A DNA stretch of 64,000 bases from Microbispora siamensis (GTDB lineage: Bacteria > Actinomycetota > Actinomycetes > Streptosporangiales > Streptosporangiaceae). Where the stretch lies: NCBI RefSeq assembly GCF_016863095.1, contig NZ_BOOF01000050.1:1-64000 (forward strand). Direction: 5' to 3'. This document shows positions 26,621 to 35,095 of the stretch, piece by piece. Numbering within the stretch: position 1 is the first letter of the stretch; the number at the start of each line of letters is the position of its first letter. The translations under genes and the position numbers were made by a program. The notes beneath the pieces were generated by a model that had not been told where the DNA came from, did not search any database, and saw nothing but the letters and a program-made list of their open reading frames with translations.

Positions 26621-27370
26621 GTGAACCGCTTTCCCCGCGTCATGGCGGTGCGCCTGGGCTATGACCCCGAACAGGTCGACGACTTCGTGCGCAGGATCGA
26701 GCGGACGCTCGGGCTCGGCCCGCTCGACGGGCCACCGGTGACCGCCGACGAGATCAGGAACGCGAAGTTCGCCGTCAAGCTCGGGGGTTACAACGAGACG
26801 GCGGTGGACTTCGCGCTCGACGCGTTCATCGTCGCGGTCGAGGCCAGAGCCGGTCGGGACGCCGCCGTACCGGCCGTTCCGCCGCCGCCCGCCGTCTCGG
26901 ACTCCGTTGTCAAAGAACCCGTCACCACAGAGCCCGTCACCACAGAGCCCGTTGCCCACGAGCCCCGGCCCGTCGCCGCCCGGGCCCCGGCGGCACCGTC
27001 CCGCCGTACGCGGGCCGAGGAGCGCGCGCGTCCGCAAGCGGCCCCCGCGCAGGCCACCGGCCGTGTGGAGAAGACCGGCACGCCCCCTCCGGAGCCGGGC
27101 ACGCCGTCCTGGCTGGAGACGCAGGCGGCCCGGGTGGAGCGCGTGGCCTTCCGTCCCGGGCGGCTCGGGATGGGCTACCGCGAGGAGGAGGTCGACGCGT
27201 TCCTCGACCGGGTGGTGGCGACGCTGCGCGGGACGGCGGCCGAGCCGTTGACGCCGGAGCAGGTCAGGAAGGCCACGTTCGCGACCGTCGTGTTCCGGCC
27301 CGGCTACGCGATCCACGAGGTGGACGGTTTCCTGGCGGAGATGGCGAGCGTGCTGGAGCGCTGCCCCTGA
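26621..27370 (+). CDS. DivIVA-repeat domain protein
   Basis: This 249-residue protein carries several short DivIVA N-terminal-type motifs: VRLGYDPEQVDDFVRRIERTLG (about 9-30), KLGGYNETAVDFALDAFIVAVEA, RLGMGYREEEVDAFLDRVVATL and FRPGYAIHEVDGFLAEMASVLE at the C-terminus. A Pro/Ala/Thr-rich linker (about 85-155) with EPVTTEPV repeats separates the two pairs. The motif GY...VD.FL is the membrane-binding part of DivIVA, but no long coiled coil is present. A role in polar growth or septation is possible. GTG start with AGGGAGG at 26608-26614. Confidence 0.8.
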   Translation: MNRFPRVMAVRLGYDPEQVDDFVRRIERTLGLGPLDGPPVTADEIRNAKFAVKLGGYNETAVDFALDAFIVAVEARAGRDAAVPAVPPPPAVSDSVVKEPVTTEPVTTEPVAHEPRPVAARAPAAPSRRTRAEERARPQAAPAQATGRVEKTGTPPPEPGTPSWLETQAARVERVAFRPGRLGMGYREEEVDAFLDRVVATLRGTAAEPLTPEQVRKATFATVVFRPGYAIHEVDGFLAEMASVLERCP

Positions 27371-27389
27371 GGCGATTCGTAAAGGTAAT

Positions 27390-27401
27390 AAATTGCAATT
27401 T
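27390..27401. promoter_or_regulatory. AT-rich 12-bp palindrome upstream of M1 peptidase
   Basis: AAATTGCAATTT is a perfect palindrome in an otherwise GC-rich region, 30 bases before the chosen start. TAATAAA just upstream makes this the most AT-rich spot of the intergenic region, so an operator or promoter element is likely. Confidence 0.4.
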
Positions 27402-27430
27402 TCGTGGAGCAATGCACCACGATAGGGATC

Positions 27431-28846
27431 ATGCTGCGCAGACCATCCCCCTTGGCGGCGCTCGTCGCCGCCGGTCTCACATTGGCCGTCCCCCTTCAGA
27501 CCGTGCCGGCGGCCCAGGCGAGCACGGGCTCCGGCGACTTCGTCCCCGGCTCGGCCGGTCTCGGCGACCCGTACTTCCCCCACGCGGGCAACGGCGGATA
27601 CGACGTCGGCCACTACACGATCCGGCTGCGGTTCACGCCGAAGACCCGGCACCTCAGCGCCACGACGACGATCACGGCGACGGCGAAGAAGAACCTGTCC
27701 CGGTTCGACCTCGACTTCTCCGGGCCGAAGATCGGCAAGGTGCTCGTGAACGGCGAACGGGCCTCGTACGCCCGGAAGGGCCAGGAACTCGTCGTCACGC
27801 CCCGGCACGGGCTGCCGTCAGGGAAGACGTTCACCGTCGAGGTGTCCTACGCCGGCCGGCCGAAGGCGATCAAGGACAAGGCGCTCGGCGTCACCGGCTG
27901 GATCAATACCAAGGACGGCGCCGTCGTGCTGGCCGAGCCGGACGGAGCGCGTAGCTGGTTTCCGGTCAACGACAACCCGCGGGACAAGGCCACCTACACC
28001 TTCGAGGTCACCGTGCCCGAGGGGCTGACGGTCCTGGCCAACGGCGAGCCGGGGAACTCCGGCGTGGCCGGCCCGCGCGACGGCTACAGGACCTCGAAGT
28101 GGGAGATGCGCCGGCCCATGGCGTCGTACCTCGCCATGGTCGCGATCGGGAAGTTCAAGGTCACCCAGGGCGTCGTCGACGGCATGCCCAACATCACGGC
28201 GTACGATCCGTCCCTGGCCAAGGAGTTCAAGCGCCTGCACGGCACCACCGCCAAGGCGATCAGGTGGGAGTCGAAGATCTTCGGCGACTACCCGTTCTCC
28301 TCGACCGGCGGCATCGCCGACCGGCTCGGCGTCTACTACGCGCTGGAGACGCAGGGCAGGCCGGTGTACGACACGGGCATGTCGGACGAGCCGACGATCG
28401 TGCACGAACTGGCCCACCAGTGGTTCGGCGACAGCGTCGGCCTGCGCAGCTGGAAGGACATCTGGCTGAACGAGGGCTTCGCGTCGTACGCCGAGTGGCT
28501 GTACCAGGAGCAGCACGGCGGACCCTCCGCCGAGAAGACCTTCGCCGAGCACTACAAGCACAAGGCGGGCAGCGCCTTCTGGAAGCTCAAGACCGGCGAC
28601 CCGGGCCGCACCGGCATGTTCGACTGGAACGCGATCTACCTCCGCGGCGCCATGACCGTGCACGCGCTGCGCAAGAAGATCGGCGACGAGACGTTCTTCA
28701 CGCTGCTGCGCACGTGGACGAAGGAGAACCGGCACTCCACCGTCACCACCAAGGATCTCATCGCCTTGGCGGAACGGCTGTCCGGCCAGAACCTGGACGA
28801 CCTGTTCGACGCGTGGCTGTACAAGGCGGCCAAGCCGAAGCTCTGA
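27431..28846 (+). CDS. Secreted M1-family metallopeptidase
   Basis: This is a predicted exported zinc aminopeptidase-type enzyme of 471 residues. A signal peptide (about 1-30, ending PAAQA) is followed by an N-terminal beta domain (HYTIRLRFTPKTRHLSATTTITA) and the thermolysin-like domain. The zinc site His325-Glu-Leu-Ala-His329 is complete with Glu348 in WLNEGFASY. The usual GAMEN exopeptidase loop is replaced by YALETQGRP, and the long C-terminal M1 domain is absent, as in short secreted actinobacterial members. The ATG at 27431 has AGGGA upstream; a GTG at 27404 would place extra residues before the signal peptide. Confidence 0.88.
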   Translation: MLRRPSPLAALVAAGLTLAVPLQTVPAAQASTGSGDFVPGSAGLGDPYFPHAGNGGYDVGHYTIRLRFTPKTRHLSATTTITATAKKNLSRFDLDFSGPKIGKVLVNGERASYARKGQELVVTPRHGLPSGKTFTVEVSYAGRPKAIKDKALGVTGWINTKDGAVVLAEPDGARSWFPVNDNPRDKATYTFEVTVPEGLTVLANGEPGNSGVAGPRDGYRTSKWEMRRPMASYLAMVAIGKFKVTQGVVDGMPNITAYDPSLAKEFKRLHGTTAKAIRWESKIFGDYPFSSTGGIADRLGVYYALETQGRPVYDTGMSDEPTIVHELAHQWFGDSVGLRSWKDIWLNEGFASYAEWLYQEQHGGPSAEKTFAEHYKHKAGSAFWKLKTGDPGRTGMFDWNAIYLRGAMTVHALRKKIGDETFFTLLRTWTKENRHSTVTTKDLIALAERLSGQNLDDLFDAWLYKAAKPKL

Positions 28847-28856
28847 CCGGCGCGGG

Positions 28857-28889
28857 TCGCGGGCGGCGGCGAGACGGCCGCCCGCGACG
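28857..28889. terminator. Hairpin between convergent M1 peptidase and FGGY kinase genes
   Basis: A perfect 12-bp G/C stem (28857-28868 with 28878-28889) closes a 9-base loop 10 bases past the M1 stop. It lies between converging units and probably terminates both. No T-tract is seen. Confidence 0.55.
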
Positions 28890-28957
28890 GCACCGGCCGC
28901 GACCCCCGCGACGGCACCGAGGCACCGGTGCCGCCGCACGGTGTCGGCGAAAACCTG

Positions 28958-30508
28958 TCAGCGGCCGTCCGACGCGGGCGCCGGTTCGAACCCCGCCGTG
29001 CGGTACCGCTCGACCTCCGACCACGCGGCGGACATCCCGGCCAGGCATCGGTCGAACACCTCCGCCTGCCGGACGTACGCCTCGCGGGCGGGACCGGGGC
29101 GGACGCACAGGTCGTCGGTATCGCTGACCGACCACGGCACGTCGCTGTGCCCGAGCGCGGCGGGCAGCAGCGAGGCGACCCCGCGTGCGCCGAGTTCGCT
29201 GGTGAGCTGACGGCGGACGGGACGGCCGAGCACGTCGGCGAAGATCTGCGCCCACACCTCCGACCGCGCGCCGCCCCCGGCCAGCCGCCAGGGGCGGTCG
29301 CCCACGTCGGCACCGCTGGCCAGGACCCGGTCGAGTTGCACCCGGTGATACTGGGCGACCCCCTCGATGACCGCACGGGTGAGATGCCCGCGACGATGTA
29401 CGGCGGAGATGCCGAGGAAGGTCCCTGAGGCCGCGGGATGCTCGGGGGCGCCGTTGACGAACGGCAGGAACAGCAGCCCGTCCGCGCCCGGCGCCACCGT
29501 CGCCGCCTCGGCCAGCAGGTCCGCCGCCGGGACCCCGGCGGTCGCCCGGTGCGGCACCGACGCGGTGCTCAGCCAGTCGAGGTTGGCGGCCGACGTGGGG
29601 GCGACCTCCATGGCGAGCATCGTCCCCGAGTCCGGCATCAGCGCGCTGAGCGTGACCTCGGGCGCGGGAGTGGCGGCGGGGACGACGACGCCGTTGATGG
29701 CCCAGGTGCCCACGATGATCGTCACGTCGCCCTGCGCCCGGCCGCCCGCGCCCAGCGTGGCGGCCACGCAGTCCATGCAGCCCGCGATCACGGGCAGTCC
29801 CTCCGGCAGCCCGGTCAGCTCCGCGACCCGCGCGCTGAGCCCGGCCACGACCTGCCCGGACTCGCGCAGCGGCGGGAAGCGGTCGAGGTCACTGGCCGGA
29901 AGCCCCACCAGTTCGAGCGCCGTCGGGGTGTACTGACGGGTGTCCAGTGCCACCATGCCGAACGCGCTCGCGTCGCTGTAGTCGGCGCTGGGCACGCCGG
30001 TGAGCTGCGAGGTCACCCAGTCCTTGCACGACAGCGCCCACCGGGTCGCGGCGTACGCCTCGGGCTCGGCGTCGTGCAGCCAGCGCAGGAGCACCGACGG
30101 CTGGGCCGCCCACGGGATGGAGCCGGTCTCGGCGGCCAGGCGGCGGGCCGCCTCCGGCTCGATCGCGTCCACGATGTGCTGGGCCCGGCTGTCCGACGAT
30201 GCGATGGCCGGCCCGACCGGCCGCAGCGACGCGTCGACCGGATAGAGCCCGTTGCCGTGGGCGGCCACGCCGATGCCGGCCGGCGTGTAGCCGTCGGCCG
30301 CGAGTTTGCCCGCGAGGTCGCCGAGCAGCGACACGACGGTGTCGGCCAGCCCGGTCATGTCCACGTCGTGCCGGTGGGCGGTCACGCTGGTCCGCGGGGT
30401 GCGGGCGTGCACCACGCCCACCTCGCGTCCCTCCGCGTCGAACGCCGCGGCCTTCGACGCGGTCAGGCCGACGTCGACCCCGATGTAACACGTGGCCAGG
30501 TTCGTCAT
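28958..30508 (-). CDS. FGGY-family carbohydrate/polyol kinase
   Basis: This is a 516-residue kinase of the FGGY family (two actin-like ATPase lobes) that phosphorylates sugars or polyols. IGVDVGLTASKAAAFD opens lobe I. VAAHGNGLYPVD, SSDSRAQHIVD and QPSVLLRWLHDAEPEAYAATRW resemble L-xylulose (LyxK) and erythritol (EryA) kinases more than xylulose or glycerol kinases. GCMDCVAATLGAGG carries the expected catalytic Asp, and LAGGGARSEVWAQIFADVLG is the lobe II signature. The ATG overlaps the stop of the dehydrogenase gene (ATGA). It is the last gene of the sugar unit. The substrate is inferred, not shown. Confidence 0.85.
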   Translation of the reverse strand: MTNLATCYIGVDVGLTASKAAAFDAEGREVGVVHARTPRTSVTAHRHDVDMTGLADTVVSLLGDLAGKLAADGYTPAGIGVAAHGNGLYPVDASLRPVGPAIASSDSRAQHIVDAIEPEAARRLAAETGSIPWAAQPSVLLRWLHDAEPEAYAATRWALSCKDWVTSQLTGVPSADYSDASAFGMVALDTRQYTPTALELVGLPASDLDRFPPLRESGQVVAGLSARVAELTGLPEGLPVIAGCMDCVAATLGAGGRAQGDVTIIVGTWAINGVVVPAATPAPEVTLSALMPDSGTMLAMEVAPTSAANLDWLSTASVPHRATAGVPAADLLAEAATVAPGADGLLFLPFVNGAPEHPAASGTFLGISAVHRRGHLTRAVIEGVAQYHRVQLDRVLASGADVGDRPWRLAGGGARSEVWAQIFADVLGRPVRRQLTSELGARGVASLLPAALGHSDVPWSVSDTDDLCVRPGPAREAYVRQAEVFDRCLAGMSAAWSEVERYRTAGFEPAPASDGR

Positions 30509-32163
30509 GCCGTCCTCCCGTCGTTGCCCCGGCTCGCCGCCGCGGCCAGCGCCCGGGGACGGTGCCGCCGCAGCTCGTTCTCGTAGGCGGCCACCTCGGC
30601 GCGGGCCCGCCCCTCGTCCCAGCCGAGGTGTCGTACGGCGACGTCCGCGCAGGTCGCGGCGCTGGAAAGGCCCATGTCGCCGTTGAGCCCGACAAGGATA
30701 CGCCGCAGCATGACGTCGGCCAGCGTGACCGCGCCCTCCTCGCGCACGGCCATGACGACCTCGGCGGCCAGGGCGCCGGTCTCCTTGTCGACGACCTCGG
30801 CGAGCGAGGGGTCCCCGGCGGCGAGGTCGAGCACCCGGCGGGCGCGCACGCCGTACAGCTGCAGCAGCCGGCGGGAGGACGCGCCGTCCAGCGGCGACTC
30901 GCGCAGGAAGTCGCGCACGAACTCCGGCCAGTCCGAGGTGTCCGCGCCGGGGAACGGCCGGGTGCGGGTGACGCACGGGCGGGGCCGCCTGCCGAGCACG
31001 CGCAGCGCCTCGTCGGTCACGTCCTCCGCGAGCGCCCGGTGGGTCGTGAGCTTGCCGCCGATGACCGTCAGCAGGCCATGGTAGGCGGGCGCGTGGTTGA
31101 GCACGGTGTGCCCACGGCTGATCTTGGCGTTGTCCGACACCCCGGTCGTGTACGGCAGGGGCCGGATCCCGGCGACGCTCCAGAGCACGTCGTCAGGGGT
31201 CAACCGCGCCTGCGGGAAGATCCGGTTTGTCTCGGCGAGCAGGTAGTCGATCTCGGCGTCGCTGGCGACGACCTCGTCCAGGTCGCCCTCATAGGTGAGG
31301 TCGGTGCTGCCGAGCACGTAACGGCCCTGCCAGGGGAAGACGAAGATGGGCCGGCCGTCGGCCGCCGCCTCGAAGAAGATGCAGGTGTCGGGCGCTCCGG
31401 GGAACGGGTCGAGGACGACGTGGCTGCCCTTGGTGCCGCCGTTGAGCCGCCGGCTCTCGATCTGCCCGTCGAGGATCCGGTCGATCCACGGCCCGGCGGC
31501 GTTGACGGTGACGGCGGCCCGGATCTCCCCGCGTTCCCCGGTCCGTACGTCCTCCGTGCGGAGGCCGGCGACCCGGTCGCCGTCGACGATCAGGCCGGTG
31601 ACGGAGGTGTAGGTGAGGACGCGCGCGCCCAGGTGGCGGGCGTCGAGGAGCAGTTCGACGCAGAGCCGCTCCGCCCACGGCACCTGCGCGTCGTGGAACA
31701 GCGCCGCCCCGCGCAGGCCCTCGCGCGACAGCGTGGGCCACCGGCGGGCCACCGTGCGGAGCGGCACGCCCCGGCTGAGCCCGCGTCCCCGGCCCAGGGC
31801 CATCATGTCGAACGCCAGCAGGCCGAGCCGGATCAGCGCTCCCGGCCGGGTGTACCCCTCGTAGAAGGGGATCAGCATCGGGTAGTCGCGGATGAGGTGG
31901 GGAGCGGTGCGGAACAGCAGGTGCCGCTCCCGGATGGATTCGTGCACGAGCGTGAAGTCGTAGCGCTCGAGGTACTTGAGGCCGCCGTGGATCAGCCGGC
32001 TGGAGGTGCTCGACGTGCCCGAGCCCACGTCGGCGCGGTCGACGACGACGACGCGCAGGCCGCGGGCGGCGGCGTCCCGGGCGATGGCGAGCCCGTTGAT
32101 ACCGGCTCCGATGACGGCGAGGTCGACGGCGTCGTTCTCACCGGAGGGGACGTGATGCGACAT
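30505..32163 (-). CDS. GlpD/EryB-like FAD-dependent phosphopolyol dehydrogenase
   Basis: This is a 552-residue flavoprotein of the glycerol-3-phosphate dehydrogenase/oxidase family. DLAVIGAGINGLAIARDAAARGL is the FAD-binding Rossmann motif; SSRLIHGGLKYLERYDFTLV, WSVAGIRPLPY and VIGGKLTTHRALAED are GlpD signatures. A C-terminal DAO_C domain is present. The normal substrate is glycerol 3-phosphate, but location between a LyxK/EryA-like kinase and an aldolase suggests a longer phosphopolyol such as a tetritol or pentitol phosphate. EryB of the erythritol pathway is the known precedent. ATG start; stop overlaps the kinase gene. Confidence 0.85.
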   Translation of the reverse strand: MSHHVPSGENDAVDLAVIGAGINGLAIARDAAARGLRVVVVDRADVGSGTSSTSSRLIHGGLKYLERYDFTLVHESIRERHLLFRTAPHLIRDYPMLIPFYEGYTRPGALIRLGLLAFDMMALGRGRGLSRGVPLRTVARRWPTLSREGLRGAALFHDAQVPWAERLCVELLLDARHLGARVLTYTSVTGLIVDGDRVAGLRTEDVRTGERGEIRAAVTVNAAGPWIDRILDGQIESRRLNGGTKGSHVVLDPFPGAPDTCIFFEAAADGRPIFVFPWQGRYVLGSTDLTYEGDLDEVVASDAEIDYLLAETNRIFPQARLTPDDVLWSVAGIRPLPYTTGVSDNAKISRGHTVLNHAPAYHGLLTVIGGKLTTHRALAEDVTDEALRVLGRRPRPCVTRTRPFPGADTSDWPEFVRDFLRESPLDGASSRRLLQLYGVRARRVLDLAAGDPSLAEVVDKETGALAAEVVMAVREEGAVTLADVMLRRILVGLNGDMGLSSAATCADVAVRHLGWDEGRARAEVAAYENELRRHRPRALAAAASRGNDGRTA

Positions 32164-32230
32164 GGGAGGCTCCCGGAGGGTGACGGGCGCGGGTCCGCGG
32201 GCGGCGGACCCGCGCCGGAGAAGAACTGGA

Positions 32231-33115
32231 CTAGGCTGCGCCGGCCGCCTTCTCCTTGTAGATCTCGTACGCCTCCTCGGGCTTGAGCCCGTCGTGCACG
32301 ACCGCGCGGACCGCGGCGAGCATGCCGGCGGGGCTGTCGCTCTGGAAGATGTTGCGGCCCATGTCGACGCCGGCGGCGCCCTCCTGGATCGACCGGTAGG
32401 CCATCGTCAGGGCGTCGATCTCGGGCAGCTTCTTGCCGCCCGCGACGATGATCGGCACCGGGCAGCTCGCGGTGACGGTCTCGAAGCCCTCCTCGACGTA
32501 GTACGTCTTGACGATGTGGGCGCCCATCTCGGCGCTGATCCGGGTGGCGAGGCGGAAGTAGCGGGCGTCGCGGACCATGTCCTTGCCGACCGCGGTGACG
32601 CCGAGCACGGCGACGCCGTGCCGCTGGCCGGCGTCCACGAGCGCGGCCAGGTTGGCGACCGACCGCGACTCGTGCTCGCCGCCGACGAACACCTGGATGG
32701 CCACGGCCGCGGCGTTGAGGCGCAGCGCGTCCTCCATGTCCAGCGCGATGTGCTCGTCGGACAGCTCCCGCAGGATGCTCGGGCCGCCGCTGGCGCGCAG
32801 CACGATGCCGGCGTCGGTGGTCGCGGGGATGCTGGTGCGCAGCGCGCCGCGGGTCATCATGATCGCGTCGGCGTCCGGGACGAGCGGCGCGATCCGGGTG
32901 TCGAGGCGCTCCAGGCCGGCCATCGGGCCGACGAAGTAGCCGTGGTCGAACGCCAGCATGACCGTGCGCCCGGTGTCCGGCCGGAAGATGCGCGACAGGC
33001 GGTTGCGAAGGCCCCAGTCCTGCCCGTGCGCGCCCTTGACGTGGAAGCCGCTCGCCGCGGGCCCGGCGGACGTCCCGAAGTCGCGGGCGTCGAGCAGGCC
33101 GTCGGTGTCAGCCAT
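32231..33115 (-). CDS. LsrF-like class I aldolase/thiolase
   Basis: This 294-residue TIM-barrel protein of the DhnA/LsrF family closely follows E. coli LsrF over its length: [77 protein letters not shown]. Lys203 in [10 protein letters not shown] sits at the LsrF catalytic position. LsrF transfers acetyl from 3-hydroxy-5-phosphonooxypentane-2,4-dione to CoA in AI-2 breakdown. Here no LsrG, LsrR or LuxS neighbour is seen, and the gene is next to a GlpD-like enzyme. It may cleave or transfer a two-carbon unit from a keto-phosphate. It overlaps the permease stop by 8 bases. Confidence 0.85.
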   Translation of the reverse strand: MADTDGLLDARDFGTSAGPAASGFHVKGAHGQDWGLRNRLSRIFRPDTGRTVMLAFDHGYFVGPMAGLERLDTRIAPLVPDADAIMMTRGALRTSIPATTDAGIVLRASGGPSILRELSDEHIALDMEDALRLNAAAVAIQVFVGGEHESRSVANLAALVDAGQRHGVAVLGVTAVGKDMVRDARYFRLATRISAEMGAHIVKTYYVEEGFETVTASCPVPIIVAGGKKLPEIDALTMAYRSIQEGAAGVDMGRNIFQSDSPAGMLAAVRAVVHDGLKPEEAYEIYKEKAAGAA

Positions 33116-34139
33116 CAGTGTCGTCTCCTGTGCTAGTGGTGGTGGCGGTCGCGGTGCGCGATCGCCGTCTGAACAGAGATGCGGTACGGTCGCCCCCGCC
33201 GGCGAGGAAGAGGACGAAGAGCACCAGGCCGCCCTTGAGCAGGTTCTGCGCCGCGGTGCTCCAGCCGACGAGGTTGACCAGTCCGTCGAGCAGGATGAAG
33301 AAGAGGGCCGCGCCCCACACGCCCACCGGGACCGCGCGGCCGCCGGAGATGAGCGTTCCGCCGATGACCACGACGGCCACGGAGTCGAGCAGGTAGCGGG
33401 TGCCGAGATCGGCCGAGGGCGCGATGTAGGCGGCGAGCAGCGCGCCGGTCAGCCCGGCCAGCGCGCCGCTCAGCAGGTACGTCGACCCGATGATCCGGGC
33501 GACCGGGATGCCGGCCCGCTCGGCGGCCCGGCGGCTCTGGCCCACCGCGATCAGCGACCGGCCGTAGACCGTACGGCGCAGCAGCGCGACGACGAGCACG
33601 GTCAGCACCGCGATCGCCAGCGCGAGGAGCGGCACGCCGGCCGGGCGCAGGTTGAGCGCCGAGCGCAGGCCGGGGTCGGGCACGGCGGTGAAGCCGTTGG
33701 CCATCGACAGCGTGATCGACGAGGCGACGAGCCCCGCGGCCAGGGTGGCGATGATCGGGGGGACGGACAGGCCGAGGATGGCCACGGCGCTGACCGCCGC
33801 GACGAGGACGCCGACGCCGATCCCCGCGAGGATCCCCACGGCCGCCGAGCCGGTCGCGGAGGCCGCCGCCACCGAGACGAACCCGGCGAGCGAGATGACC
33901 GATCCCACCGACACGTCGATGTTGCCGGGGCCCGCGGTGATGACCAGCATCTGCCCGAGCCCGACGATGACGAGGTACGGCGCGAGCGACAAAGCGAGGG
34001 AGACGGTCTGCCCGCCGCCCTGGCCCGAGATGGCCAGGATCACCAGCCACACGAGCGCGGCGGCGGCGAAGCCCCAAATCCAGGGGGCGCCGTTCCAGGG
34101 GCCGCTCCAGCGACGTGAACCGGTCACGCGGATGTTCAT
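33108..34139 (-). CDS. Sugar ABC transporter permease (RbsC/LsrC type), second
   Basis: This is a 343-residue inner membrane permease of the BPD_transp_2 family with about nine or ten hydrophobic segments. [34 protein letters not shown] and [40 protein letters not shown] are characteristic of ribose/AI-2/xylose transporters. It pairs with the preceding permease to form the heterodimeric channel. The ATG lies within the end of the upstream permease gene, and the stop overlaps the aldolase gene. Confidence 0.9.
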   Translation of the reverse strand: MNIRVTGSRRWSGPWNGAPWIWGFAAAALVWLVILAISGQGGGQTVSLALSLAPYLVIVGLGQMLVITAGPGNIDVSVGSVISLAGFVSVAAASATGSAAVGILAGIGVGVLVAAVSAVAILGLSVPPIIATLAAGLVASSITLSMANGFTAVPDPGLRSALNLRPAGVPLLALAIAVLTVLVVALLRRTVYGRSLIAVGQSRRAAERAGIPVARIIGSTYLLSGALAGLTGALLAAYIAPSADLGTRYLLDSVAVVVIGGTLISGGRAVPVGVWGAALFFILLDGLVNLVGWSTAAQNLLKGGLVLFVLFLAGGGDRTASLFRRRSRTATATTTSTGDDTDG

Positions 34140-35095
34140 CGCAGCACCTTCCCCACGACGACGCGGCCGGCGAGCACGGCCAGGACGATCACGCCTTGCA
34201 CGGCCGACTGCATGTCGGACCGCACGTCGAGCAGGCTGAGAACCACGCTGACCAGCCCCAGCGTCACCCCGCCGATCGCGGCGCCCCACGGCACGGCGTT
34301 GCCGCCGGAGAAGGAGCCGCCGCCGAGGATCACCGCGGCCACGGTCATGAGCGTGTAGCTGGAGGCCGACGACACGTCTCCGCCGCCGGTCTGGGAGGCC
34401 AGGACGAGGCCGGACAGCACGCCGAGCGCGCCCGCCGTCGCGTAGGCGATGACGCGGGAGGTGAGCGGTCGCAGACCGGCCCGCCGCAGCGCGACCGGGT
34501 TGCTGCCCAGCCCCCGCATCCGCACGCCTGCGGCGCTGCGCGCGGTGAGCAGGTAGACCAGCAGCGCGACGACCAGGATCGGCAGCAGCGGCGCCGGGAA
34601 GCCCGCGGGCTGCCACGCGCCGAACGACGCCAGCCACCCGGGCGTCGTGCCGCCCGGCGTCGGCAGCAGGAACAGGCCGAGCCCGAGCCAGACGAACGAG
34701 GCGCCGAGGGTCGCGATCAGTGCCGGCACCTCGCGCAGGTGGATGAGCAGGCCGAGCACGGCGTACGCCGCGACCAGCCCGGCCAGGACGAGCGCGCCGA
34801 CGAGGGGGGACGACACCAGCAGGGTCGCGGAGACCACCGTGACCAGGCCGACGAAGTTGCCGATCCCGAGGTCGATGTCGCCGACGGCCATGAGCGTCAT
34901 CTGGGCCTGCGCGGCGATCACCAGCGGCACGGTCGCGGACAGGACCAGCGTGAGGCCCTCCACGGTCAGCACGCCCGGCTGGAGCGACGAGCAGACGCCG
35001 ATCATCGCGATCAGGGCGACGGCGCTGACCGCGGCAGGGGCCGAACGGCGCATCCGCGCGCGGTCGGGCAGCGCCGGGGCGAGAAGCTGGGCCAT
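34136..35095 (-). CDS. Sugar ABC transporter permease (RbsC/LsrD type), first
   Basis: This is a 319-residue permease of the BPD_transp_2 family. VPLVIAAQAQMTLMAVGDIDLGIGNFVGLV, LREVPALIATLGASFVWLGLG and VAAVILGGGSFSGGNAVPWGA are the conserved cytoplasmic and membrane motifs. Its ATG shares one base with the ATPase stop (TGATG). Two different permeases in one unit is the arrangement found in Lsr and several polyol transporters. Confidence 0.9.
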   Translation of the reverse strand: MAQLLAPALPDRARMRRSAPAAVSAVALIAMIGVCSSLQPGVLTVEGLTLVLSATVPLVIAAQAQMTLMAVGDIDLGIGNFVGLVTVVSATLLVSSPLVGALVLAGLVAAYAVLGLLIHLREVPALIATLGASFVWLGLGLFLLPTPGGTTPGWLASFGAWQPAGFPAPLLPILVVALLVYLLTARSAAGVRMRGLGSNPVALRRAGLRPLTSRVIAYATAGALGVLSGLVLASQTGGGDVSSASSYTLMTVAAVILGGGSFSGGNAVPWGAAIGGVTLGLVSVVLSLLDVRSDMQSAVQGVIVLAVLAGRVVVGKVLR

